Below, piece by piece: positions 6,560 to 13,882 of a stretch of DNA of 18,800 bases. Where the stretch lies: contig CALCHI010000303.1 in assembly GCA_937901285.1 (NCBI GenBank), positions 1 to 18,800 on the forward strand, written 5' to 3'. The notes under the pieces were generated by a model that saw nothing but the letters and a program-made list of their open reading frames with translations, had not been told where the DNA came from and made no database searches. The position numbers and the translations under genes are program-made. The stretch is from UBA8437 sp003445035 (GTDB lineage Bacteria > Planctomycetota > Planctomycetia > Planctomycetales > Planctomycetaceae). Position 1 is the first letter of the stretch. Each line of letters begins with the position of its first letter.

Positions 6560-8740
6560 ATGACCCGACTGCCCTTGTTGTCTGCCGTGTTGTTGTCGCT
6601 GGTTGCCTGCGACGTGAAGGCTGCCCGGCCGGATCGCATTTTTCCGGAAGGCCAGGCCCCGGCGGACAGCCGATTGAAAGCGCCCCGTGCCCTGGGGGAC
6701 AAGTATCATCCGTGGGCGGCTCCCGAGACGCTCAAGGAATGGAACACCGTCTCCGAACGGGTTCGACTTCAGTTGCGGGTCGCCACGGGATTGTGGCCCG
6801 CCTGGCCACGGGGCCCGATCAAATCGGTGATTCACGGGAAGGTCGATCGCGGCGACTACACCGTCGAGAAGGTCTACTTCGCCAGTCTGCCCGGGCACTA
6901 TGTCACGGGAAGCCTGTATCGCCCCAAGGGGGGCGGCGGCAAGTCGGGGATTCGCCGGCCAGGAATTCTCTGTCCGCATGGCCACTGGCCGAACGGCAGG
7001 TTCTACGATGCGGGAGCTGCCAAAGCCGCCGAGCAGATGAAGAAAGGGGCCGAGAAGTTCGAGGCGGGCGCCCGGTTTCCGTTGCAGGCTCGAATGGTGC
7101 AGTTGGCTCGAATGGGTTGCGTGGTCTTCCACTACGACATGGTGGGTTACGCCGACAGCGGCGCGTTGCCACATCGCAGCGGCTTCGGAGATGTTCCGGC
7201 GGTGCTGCGGCTCCAGAACCTGATGGGACTCCAGACGTTCAACTCCTTTCGCGCTGTCGACTTCCTGGAATCGCTGCCTGATGTCGACAAGAAGAGAATC
7301 GCCGTTACCGGTGCCAGCGGCGGTGGAACCCAGACCTTCATGCTCTGTGCCCTGGACCCGCGGCCCCGGGTTGCGTTCCCCGCCGTGATGGTCTCGACGG
7401 AGATGCAAGGGGGGTGCGTGTGTGAAAACTGTTGCTTCCTGAGACCGGGGATCAACAACATCACCATCGCCGCCCTGTTCGCACCTCGGCCGATGGCTCT
7501 CAGCGGCGCCGACGATTGGACGATCGATATCGAGACGAAGGGATTGCCCGAGTTGAAGGCCATCTACGGTCTTTTCGGTAAGGCGGATCTGGTCCACGCC
7601 AAGTGCTATCCCCAATTTGGCCACAACTACAACCAGGTGTCTCGAGAGATGATGTACGCGTGGATGAACCAGTACCTGAAACTCGGCCTCGTTGATCCGA
7701 TTCGCGAGCGAGATTTCCGGCCGATCGCCCCGGGCCGGCTCGCGATCTTTGACGACGAACACCCACAGCCCAAAGACGCGATGTCGCTGGAACAATACCG
7801 AGCTGCGCAGTCGGGCCGAGCCGAACGGCAGTACGCCCGGTTGTTGACCGGTGGTCGCAAGGGGGTGGCTCGTTACCGTCGCGTGGTCGGGTCTGCGGCA
7901 AAAGTCCTGTTGTCCGGTGCTCCGTCAAGAGGCCACGTCGTCAAGCCGATCGGCGGTGGTCAACTGGATGGGGGCGGAACATTCGATACCGGGACGATTT
8001 CCCGGCAGGGTGACGGGCATGCGATTCCCTGGACACTTCTGAAACCTTCCGGCGAGGCCAGTGGATCGCTGGTGGCGTGGTTCGACGGTCGCGGAAAGTC
8101 TGCGCTGTTTGATGGCCGTGGGCGACCGGTGCCGGCAGTGCGACGTCTGCTGGATGCCGGTCACGCCGTTCTTTCGGCCGATGTGTTCCTGACCGGGGAA
8201 CTGACTCCGAAGGGGCAGCCGGTCACCAGCGTGGCGACGCATGGCAGTTTTGTTGGATACACCTACGGCTACAATCTGCCACCGCTGACACATCGTGTTC
8301 GTGACGTGTTGGCAGTTCTCCCGCCGCATGTAAAAAAATGGGGCCGACGTCGTGTCCACCTGGTCGGTACGGGCGGCGCTGGGACATGGGTCGTGCTGGC
8401 CCGTGCAGCGATGTCTCAATCCCAGTCGAAAAGTCTCGGTCGCGGATTGACGATCGCTGACATTGGTGGGTTTGCTTTCTCGAAGATCACTCGTCGCGAC
8501 GATCCGATGTTGTTGCCCGGGGCTCTGAAGTACGGTGGGCTGGGCGGGTTGGCAGCGCTTGCCGCTCCGTCACGGTTGGTCGTTGGCGGGACCAAAGGGG
8601 TTCCGGCTGCCGAGTTGATGCCGCTTCGGAAGATCTACGACATGGCTGACGGGATTTTCGATGGACTCTTCGGCCGGAAACTCACGCTCCAGGACGAACC
8701 GATAACACCCGGACAGGTGGCGGACCTGGTTCTGGACTAG
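6560..8740 (+). CDS. Exported two-domain alpha/beta-hydrolase (acetyl-xylan-esterase-like), second domain degenerate
   Basis: This 726-residue protein begins with a signal sequence. LVAC at residues 14-17 fits a lipobox, so it may be a lipoprotein; cleavage after VKA (21) is the alternative. The first domain (about 60-380) is an alpha/beta-hydrolase with nucleophile elbow GASGGG (Ser253), likely acid in SGADDW (Asp318 or Asp319) and likely catalytic His355 in FGHNYN. The family includes acetyl-xylan esterases and similar planctomycete hydrolases; the natural ester is unknown. Four cysteines cluster at 286, 288, 291 and 292 (CVCENCC). The second half (about 490-720) looks like another hydrolase fold, with LVGTGGAGTWV in the elbow position but Gly in place of the Ser, so it is probably inactive. 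The gene is transcribed alone, divergent from pyrC and convergent with tsaB (21 bases between stops). Confidence 0.87.
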   Translation: MTRLPLLSAVLLSLVACDVKAARPDRIFPEGQAPADSRLKAPRALGDKYHPWAAPETLKEWNTVSERVRLQLRVATGLWPAWPRGPIKSVIHGKVDRGDYTVEKVYFASLPGHYVTGSLYRPKGGGGKSGIRRPGILCPHGHWPNGRFYDAGAAKAAEQMKKGAEKFEAGARFPLQARMVQLARMGCVVFHYDMVGYADSGALPHRSGFGDVPAVLRLQNLMGLQTFNSFRAVDFLESLPDVDKKRIAVTGASGGGTQTFMLCALDPRPRVAFPAVMVSTEMQGGCVCENCCFLRPGINNITIAALFAPRPMALSGADDWTIDIETKGLPELKAIYGLFGKADLVHAKCYPQFGHNYNQVSREMMYAWMNQYLKLGLVDPIRERDFRPIAPGRLAIFDDEHPQPKDAMSLEQYRAAQSGRAERQYARLLTGGRKGVARYRRVVGSAAKVLLSGAPSRGHVVKPIGGGQLDGGGTFDTGTISRQGDGHAIPWTLLKPSGEASGSLVAWFDGRGKSALFDGRGRPVPAVRRLLDAGHAVLSADVFLTGELTPKGQPVTSVATHGSFVGYTYGYNLPPLTHRVRDVLAVLPPHVKKWGRRRVHLVGTGGAGTWVVLARAAMSQSQSKSLGRGLTIADIGGFAFSKITRRDDPMLLPGALKYGGLGGLAALAAPSRLVVGGTKGVPAAELMPLRKIYDMADGIFDGLFGRKLTLQDEPITPGQVADLVLD

Positions 8741-8761
8741 TGTTCGGCGACCGAGCCGGTC

Positions 8762-9454
8762 CTAGCCGTCCGGGCGGAGCGAGTCGCGTTTTTCCTCGGC
8801 GGCGCTTCGCCGAAGGTAGAGTGGTTCGACGGTTATGGGGTCGTCTGCGGCCCCGGCAAGACAGGCGTCGTATCCGAGCCGGGCAACCGATTCGGCGCCG
8901 GGCCGTGGGCGATCGCTGACGATGCGGTGCCTGACGGGTTCGGAACCTCGGTCCAACAGGCCGGGCGTGGCAGTCACCACAACCTCTTCAATGGTTCTCG
9001 CGTCACACCAGTCGTGGCAGGGCACGATTGAGTGATCGCCGTCCGGTTGCCATCGTCCGTCGACCTTCCTGCTGAAGTGCCGGACGAAAAGTTCATCACG
9101 GTGGGCATCCGAGGCGACCCAGAGAGTGTCGACGTCGATGAGGGTCTCGGAAGCAATGGCTTCGAACGTATCGACGGCCACAAGTTTGCAGCCGACGGCC
9201 CAGGCGAGAGTCTTGGCAAACGCGATGCCGACACGGAGGCCGGTGAAACTGCCCGGGCCATGGCTGACCGCAATCAGGTCCAGCGATCCGGGCACGATCT
9301 GGTGGTCGGCCAACAGACTGGCAACGACCGGGGGCAGTGCCTGGGCGTGTCTGAGGCCGTCGAGTTCAAGCGGCACTTCGGCCAGGCACTCGCCGTCGCA
9401 GCAGAGAGCGGCCGAACCGGGACGATCGGAGGTTTCGATTCCCAGCACGAGCAT
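8762..9454 (-). CDS. tsaB: tRNA threonylcarbamoyladenosine biosynthesis protein TsaB
   Basis: TsaB is the scaffold partner of TsaD in the complex that makes t6A37 in ANN-decoding tRNAs. The 230-residue product has an ASKHA-type N-terminus (MLVLGIETSD), the diagnostic HGPGSFTGLRVG at residues 65-76, and the C-terminal PLYLRR seen in full-length TsaB. It is near the usual family length. The start at 9454 is chosen because the fold begins directly there; the open frame further upstream to 9547 overlaps the kinase gene and encodes unrelated sequence. It is the last gene of the cluster, 23 bases after the kinase stop. No good Shine-Dalgarno sequence is visible. Confidence 0.93.
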   Translation of the reverse strand: MLVLGIETSDRPGSAALCCDGECLAEVPLELDGLRHAQALPPVVASLLADHQIVPGSLDLIAVSHGPGSFTGLRVGIAFAKTLAWAVGCKLVAVDTFEAIASETLIDVDTLWVASDAHRDELFVRHFSRKVDGRWQPDGDHSIVPCHDWCDARTIEEVVVTATPGLLDRGSEPVRHRIVSDRPRPGAESVARLGYDACLAGAADDPITVEPLYLRRSAAEEKRDSLRPDG

Positions 9455-9477
9455 GGCGAGTAACCGGTCACGACCTG

Positions 9478-10371
9478 CTAGCGAACGCCTTCGAGGCGTT
9501 CCCTGGCATCGCGGAAACGGGCGACCATCTGGCTGGCCGAGGACCATCGGGATGACGGGTCGGACTCCAGGCCCCGCATGATTGTCTCGGCAACATCCTC
9601 GTCGATGTCCGAAACGAAGTCGCGGATGTCAGCCGCTGGAGTGTTGATCCGCTGCTGCATCAATTCGATGGTCTGCCCGGTCGAGTCCCAGGGGAGCCTG
9701 TTGGCGTACATTTCGAAGCAGGTCATCGCGTAGCTGAAGATGTCCAGTCGTTGGTCCGTTTTCTTTCGCTTCATCAGTTCCGGGGCCATGTAATTGGCGG
9801 TACCGGTGCGGTTGCCAGGTTGTTGGAACGGAGGCGTATTGGGGACAACGAGGCCAAAATCAATCAGCTTGATCTGGTAATTTTCATCCAGCATGATATT
9901 CCGCGGGCAGATGTCGCGGTGAATCAGGTGTTTCGAGTGAAAGTGCTCGAGTGCCTCACCCAATTCGATCAGGAAACGCAACCGTCCCTGCTGCATGTGT
10001 TCATTCTGGGTATCGATCAAAAAGCTGAGGCTGACACCTTCGACAAATTCCATCACCAGGAAGGACTCGTCGTCGATCGTCGTGCCGGTTTCGAATGTCT
10101 TGACGATCCTTGGGTGATCCAACTGCAAGGCGACCTCTCCTTCGCTGGGCCGTTCGAGCCCCTTCGAGAGGAAGCGTTCTTCCAGCTTGCGGGTCTTTTC
10201 CCGGTCGAGCACCTTGACCGCGTACATGCGATCAGTGCCGGGGTCCCGGGCACGCCAGACCTTCGACATGCTTCCTTGTCCGATTCGACCGATCAGTTCG
10301 AATCGTGAGGCCAGGTCGACCTTTTCGACCTTGGGCGTCTTCTTGAAGAGGTTCTTGAGGAACTCGAGCAT
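9478..10371 (-). CDS. Soluble Hanks-type Ser/Thr protein kinase
   Basis: The 297-residue protein is almost only a kinase domain: there is no transmembrane segment and no sensor domain, so it should be cytoplasmic. Conserved elements are the glycine loop IGQGSMSKVW (30-39), the VAIK-type lysine K53 (YAVKVL), HRDICPRN (His151, Asp153, Asn158), DFG (171-173) and APE (196-198), so it looks catalytically competent. In the catalytic loop the usual Lys of HRDLKPxN is Cys155, and Arg157 precedes the Asn. The first 20 residues are basic and lysine-rich. The gene starts eight bases after the accD stop and ends 23 bases before tsaB, so it is probably cotranscribed with them. Its substrates are unknown; neighbouring enzymes are only a guess. 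Confidence 0.95.
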   Translation of the reverse strand: MLEFLKNLFKKTPKVEKVDLASRFELIGRIGQGSMSKVWRARDPGTDRMYAVKVLDREKTRKLEERFLSKGLERPSEGEVALQLDHPRIVKTFETGTTIDDESFLVMEFVEGVSLSFLIDTQNEHMQQGRLRFLIELGEALEHFHSKHLIHRDICPRNIMLDENYQIKLIDFGLVVPNTPPFQQPGNRTGTANYMAPELMKRKKTDQRLDIFSYAMTCFEMYANRLPWDSTGQTIELMQQRINTPAADIRDFVSDIDEDVAETIMRGLESDPSSRWSSASQMVARFRDARERLEGVR

Positions 10372-10379
10372 GGCAAGGC

Positions 10380-11225
10380 CTATTGACCGCAGTAGTCGAT
10401 CAAGCGAGCGAGTTCACTGCGGAGGTTGTGTCGTCGGATGATCCGGTCGACGAAACCATACTGCAAGAGGAACTCGCTGGTTTGGAAGTCATCGGGCAAT
10501 TCCATGTTGACGGTGGACTTGATCACCCGGGGCCCGGCAAACCCGATCAAGGCCTTGGGTTCGGCAATGACAAAGTCGCCCAGAGAGGCGAAGCTGGCTG
10601 CGACACCACCCATGGTGGGATGGGTCATTACCGAAATGAACAGGCCGCCGGCCTGGTCGAACCGGGCGAGTGCGGCCGAGACCTTGCCCATTTGCATCAG
10701 CGAGAGGATGCCTTCGTGCATGCGGGCCCCACCCCCGGATCCACTGACAATGACCAGCGGCAGTTGTAGGTGTGTGGCTTCCTCAATCGCCCGTGTCAGC
10801 TTTTCTCCAACCACCGAACCCATGCTGCCCATGATAAACCCGGCATCGGTCAAGCCGAAGACCAGAGGTCGGCCTCGCATGTACCCACGCCCCACGACGC
10901 AGGCTTCGGTCAAACCGGTCTTCTTCTGCTCGGCCGCCAATCGATCGGCGTAAGATTTCTGGTCGGCGAATTCGAGTGGGTCGAGTGGAGAGAGTCCCTG
11001 GTGCCACTCCTCGAAACTGTCCTCGTCGAGCAGTTGTGCGATCCGGACGGCAGCCGGAACATAGAAATGGTGGTCACATTCCGGGCAGACGTTGAGGTTG
11101 TCTTCAACGTCCGCCCGATAGACGGTGGATCCGCAGCCATCACAGAGCATCCACAGTCCCGCGGGCACTCCCCGCTTGTCGCGGTCTGCGTGCGTCAGCC
11201 AGTCATGCGGGTTGGACTTAGCCAC
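10380..11225 (-). CDS. accD: Acetyl-CoA carboxylase carboxyltransferase subunit beta
   Basis: AccD pairs with AccA to transfer the carboxyl group from carboxybiotin to acetyl-CoA, making malonyl-CoA for fatty-acid synthesis in the cytoplasm. The 281-residue product has the N-terminal zinc ribbon (C28, C31, C47, C50: LCDGC and CPEC), then the crotonase-type carboxyltransferase core with SGSGGGARMHEG, THPTMGGVAAS and IGFAGPRVI. The start is GTG at 11225, read as GTGGCTAA, so it overlaps the stop of the preceding phosphatase-like gene by eight bases, which suggests translational coupling. No accA gene is in the window. Confidence 0.96.
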   Translation of the reverse strand: MAKSNPHDWLTHADRDKRGVPAGLWMLCDGCGSTVYRADVEDNLNVCPECDHHFYVPAAVRIAQLLDEDSFEEWHQGLSPLDPLEFADQKSYADRLAAEQKKTGLTEACVVGRGYMRGRPLVFGLTDAGFIMGSMGSVVGEKLTRAIEEATHLQLPLVIVSGSGGGARMHEGILSLMQMGKVSAALARFDQAGGLFISVMTHPTMGGVAASFASLGDFVIAEPKALIGFAGPRVIKSTVNMELPDDFQTSEFLLQYGFVDRIIRRHNLRSELARLIDYCGQ

Positions 11226-11877
11226 CGGAGGTGCTCCCGTTGTCTGACGAGATGGAGACCAGGCTTCCGGTGGCTGCCTGGGTTCGCCACGGGTGGTCGG
11301 GGTCGGTGGCCGGGATGCGGCCGTTGGTCGAGTAGATGGCGGTCAGTTGATCCTGCTCGCGGCAACCTGTGACATTCTCGAATTCGGGTCGGTCCGACGT
11401 GATCGCACATCCCAGCAAGGTGGTCAGCGGGTCGGAGGTGACGATCGCGAAGGACACCTCCCGTTTCATCGGCTTTTTCAGTGCTGACAGTGCACGCGCC
11501 AGTGCCTCCTGGATGGTTTCACCCTCCGGGGGGCGAACCAGTTCGGGGGAATCCTGCCACCGTTTGAGGATCTTTGGCGACTTCCGCTTGATCTCCTCCA
11601 GTGACAATCCCTGCCAGAGTCCATGGTCAATATTCTGCAGCTCGTCGTGGATCTGCAGCCGAAGCTGAAGTGTCTCCGCGATCGCTTCGGCTGTCGATCG
11701 GGCTGGGTCGACCGGTGAGGTGAATACGGCCTCGAGCGGCCATTCGGCCAGTTGGTCAATTGTCGCGGCGACCTGTGCGTGTCCGGCGTCGTTGAGTGGC
11801 AGGTCCAGGTTGCCCTGGATTCGGTTTTCGACGTCGAAGTCGGTGCAGCCTGGGCGGACCAGTGCGATGATGGGCAT
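11218..11877 (-). CDS. Degenerate histidine-phosphatase (phosphoglycerate mutase family) protein, probably inactive
   Basis: The 219-residue product has the fold signature of the phosphoglycerate mutase/histidine phosphatase family: LVRPGCT (6-12) in the place of LVRHGET, then NRIQGNLDLPLNDAG (18-32), TSPVDPARSTAEAI (53-66) and GLWQGLS (86-92). The catalytic residues are gone. The nucleophile His is Pro9, the following Glu is Cys11, the second Arg (SPLxRAxxTA) is Pro58, and the second His (VxHG) is Ser148 in IVTSDP. Only Arg8 remains. The reading frame is intact, so this looks like a kept pseudo-enzyme rather than a decaying gene. It starts six bases after the rpe stop and overlaps accD by eight bases. 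The last about 50 residues match no motif I know. Confidence 0.82.
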   Translation of the reverse strand: MPIIALVRPGCTDFDVENRIQGNLDLPLNDAGHAQVAATIDQLAEWPLEAVFTSPVDPARSTAEAIAETLQLRLQIHDELQNIDHGLWQGLSLEEIKRKSPKILKRWQDSPELVRPPEGETIQEALARALSALKKPMKREVSFAIVTSDPLTTLLGCAITSDRPEFENVTGCREQDQLTAIYSTNGRIPATDPDHPWRTQAATGSLVSISSDNGSTSGG

Positions 11878-11883
11878 AGTGGC

Positions 11884-12606
11884 TCAGACCCCCTCCGCTT
11901 CGGTTGCCGTGGCTTTCAGCTCCGAAATCGCTGCCGTGTAGTCGGGGCGGTCAAAGACCGAGCTGCCGGCGACAAACACGCGGGCTCCGGCCTGGTACGC
12001 ATCGCTGATCGTGGTCGGGCCGATCCCGCCATCGACGGCCAGGGTCGTGTCCGGATCACGCCTGGCGTCCAGTAGACGCAGTGTTTCGAGGGCAATCGGC
12101 ATGAAAGCTTGGCCGCCGAATCCTGGCTCGACACTCATCACCAGCACCTGGTCGGCCTGCTCGAGGACACCGTCGATGGACGACACATCCGTGCCAGGGT
12201 TGATCGCCACGCCCGACACCGCGTCGGCGGCGCGGATCCGTATCAGTGTGTCACTCAGCGATGAGGTGTCTTCGCCGAACGCTTCGAGGTGCACCGTGAT
12301 GCCGTCGCATCCGGCGTCGAGATACTCGTCGAGAAAATCGGCGGGATTACTGATCATCAGGTGTGCGTCCAGCGGCAAGCTGGTGAGTTGGCGGAGCCCA
12401 GCGATAACGATCGGACCATAGGTGAGATTGGGGACGAAATGTCCATCCATGACATCCAGGTGCAATAGGGGCGCCCCGGCGGCCTCGAGCAGCTCGACCT
12501 CGCGGTGCAAGTTGCCGAAGTCGCACTTGAGCATCGACGGGGCAATCGTCGGCGTGCGGGTGTTGAAGATCTCCAGGAGATCCTGGCGACTCATCGACGT
12601 GTCCAT
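11884..12606 (-). CDS. rpe: Ribulose-phosphate 3-epimerase
   Basis: This cytoplasmic TIM-barrel enzyme interconverts ribulose 5-phosphate and xylulose 5-phosphate in the pentose-phosphate pathway. The 240-residue product shows the family signatures: IAPSMLKCDFGNL, LHLDVMDGHFVPNLTYGP with the metal-binding His and catalytic Asp, LDAHLMI, VMSVEPGFGGQAF, and LAVDGGIG with the second catalytic Asp. It is slightly longer than usual at the N-terminus; an internal ATG at 12594 would remove four residues. Neither start has a clear ribosome site. It is separated from the upstream gap gene by 114 bases, where I see no convincing terminator, and is followed six bases later by the phosphatase-like gene. 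Confidence 0.96.
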   Translation of the reverse strand: MDTSMSRQDLLEIFNTRTPTIAPSMLKCDFGNLHREVELLEAAGAPLLHLDVMDGHFVPNLTYGPIVIAGLRQLTSLPLDAHLMISNPADFLDEYLDAGCDGITVHLEAFGEDTSSLSDTLIRIRAADAVSGVAINPGTDVSSIDGVLEQADQVLVMSVEPGFGGQAFMPIALETLRLLDARRDPDTTLAVDGGIGPTTISDAYQAGARVFVAGSSVFDRPDYTAAISELKATATEAEGV

Positions 12607-12720
12607 CCGGTGAGGTCACGCGGGACAGGGGCAGGACGCTGGAGGGCCGGGCCCGCCGACGAGGAAGCCATTTTGACTGAGGGAAGGATGCGAGTCCAGT
12701 GGAATCGCCACGGGAGTCGA

Positions 12721-13740
12721 TCAGAGTGCTGCCAGTCGGGCGATCAGGTCGGCTGTGCGGTTGGAGTAGCCGTACTCGTTGTCGTACCAACCAAGCACCT
12801 TGATCATGTTCGGACCGATCGATGTCGTCCAGCTGCCGTCAAAGATGCAGCTGTATGTGCTGCCGATGATGTCGCTGGAGACGATCGGGTCGGTGGTGTA
12901 CTCCATGATTCCGTTGAGAGGCCCCGCGGCCGCCTCCTGCATCGCCTGGTTGATCTGATCGGGGCTCACTTCGCTGCCAAGGGTGGCGACCAGGTCGGTG
13001 ATGCTTCCGGTGAGGATCGGGACACGCAGACTGATGCCGGTGAGCTTGCCGTCGAGTTCGGGCAAAACGAGTCCGACCGCCTTGGCCGCTCCGGTTGAGG
13101 TCGGAATGATGTTGGCCGCTGCGGCCCGGCCGCGTCGAGGATCGGAGTGCAACTGGTCGCTGGTTGCCTGGTCGTTGGTGTAGGCGTGCACGGTGGTCAT
13201 CAGCCCGTGTTCGAGGCCAAACCGTTCGTGCAGAACCTTGACCATTGGTGCGAGACAGTTGGTGGTGCAACTGGCGTTGGAGACACACAGGTGGTCGGCG
13301 GTCAACTGATCATCGTTGACGCCCAGCACGACGGTGAGGTCGGGGGCATCCTTAGCCGGAGCCGAAATGATCACCTTGCGGGCTCCGGCGGCGATGTGGC
13401 TGTCGTAGCCGGGGCGGTCATCAGTGGCACGGTTGGTGAAGATACCGGTCGACTCGAGCGCGACCTCCACGCCAAGATCGCCCCAGGGAAGCTTGCCGGG
13501 GTCTCTCTCCGCGCAGACCTGGATGGGACGTCCATTGACGATCAGGGTGCTCCCGTCCACCTCGACGGTGCCAGGGAAACGGCCCTGGGTGCTGTCGTAC
13601 TTGAGAAGATTGGCCAGGGCGGCGGGGTCGCCGAGATCGTTGATGCCGACGACTTCGAACTCGTCGCCGCGAGCCGACAGCGCCCGAAATGTGATCCGGC
13701 CGATGCGGCCGAACCCGTTGATTCCTACCTTGACTGCCAC
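12721..13740 (-). CDS. gap: Glyceraldehyde-3-phosphate dehydrogenase, type I
   Basis: This 339-residue glycolytic enzyme oxidises glyceraldehyde 3-phosphate to 1,3-bisphosphoglycerate with NAD. The N-terminus VGINGFGRIGR (5-14) binds the cofactor, and Asp35 in INDLGD is consistent with NAD rather than NADP preference. The catalytic motif SNASCTTNCLAP contains Cys158, and His185 follows in TTVHAYT. The protein ends with WYDNEYGYSNR, typical of type I GAPDH. The start is GTG at 13740: it has GAGGAG eight bases upstream and gives the normal N-terminus, whereas the open frame upstream to 13986 overlaps the DUF1501 gene. It is the first gene of the minus-strand metabolic cluster. Confidence 0.97.
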   Translation of the reverse strand: MAVKVGINGFGRIGRITFRALSARGDEFEVVGINDLGDPAALANLLKYDSTQGRFPGTVEVDGSTLIVNGRPIQVCAERDPGKLPWGDLGVEVALESTGIFTNRATDDRPGYDSHIAAGARKVIISAPAKDAPDLTVVLGVNDDQLTADHLCVSNASCTTNCLAPMVKVLHERFGLEHGLMTTVHAYTNDQATSDQLHSDPRRGRAAAANIIPTSTGAAKAVGLVLPELDGKLTGISLRVPILTGSITDLVATLGSEVSPDQINQAMQEAAAGPLNGIMEYTTDPIVSSDIIGSTYSCIFDGSWTTSIGPNMIKVLGWYDNEYGYSNRTADLIARLAAL

Positions 13741-13748
13741 GGCGAAGA

Positions 13749-13754
13749 CTCCTC
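13749..13754 (-). promoter_or_regulatory. Ribosome binding site fixing the gap GTG start
   Basis: On the minus strand GAGGAG lies eight bases before the GTG at 13740. It is the strongest Shine-Dalgarno sequence in the window and decides the start against the longer open frame. Confidence 0.75.
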
Positions 13755-13835
13755 GAGAGGGTTTCTCTGAGATCGGTGTCCAGAGTCGTTCGAGACGTGG
13801 ACTTGCTCGAACATGCTCCGGGGGCGAAACCTCCC

Positions 13836-13864
13836 AGTCTAATGGGGCGTTTGGGGACCGACAA
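13836..13864 (-). promoter_or_regulatory. Candidate sigma70-type promoter of the gap-rpe-accD-kinase-tsaB cluster
   Basis: On the minus strand TTGTCG (13859-13864) and TAGACT (13836-13841) are 17 bases apart, each with four of six consensus bases. It lies in the 142-base gap between the DUF1501 stop and the gap start, and would leave a 5' leader of roughly 90 bases. This comes from pattern matching only. Confidence 0.33.
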
Positions 13865-13882
13865 GGAACCCCACACGGGCGG

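Noticed and set aside
6521..7795. Open frame of 424 codons on the minus strand
   Set aside because: It is the reverse complement of the signal-peptide and catalytic region of the exported hydrolase and shows no family signature.
11218..11877. Functional phosphoglycerate mutase
   Set aside because: The catalytic His residues and the second Arg are replaced by Pro, Ser and Pro, so an active mutase next to gap is not supported despite the attractive pathway context.
12607..12720. Possible separate small gene or terminator between gap and rpe
   Set aside because: No frame with a start and ribosome site fits, and only an 8-base palindrome (CGGGCCCG) is visible; the stretch looks like plain spacer or leader.
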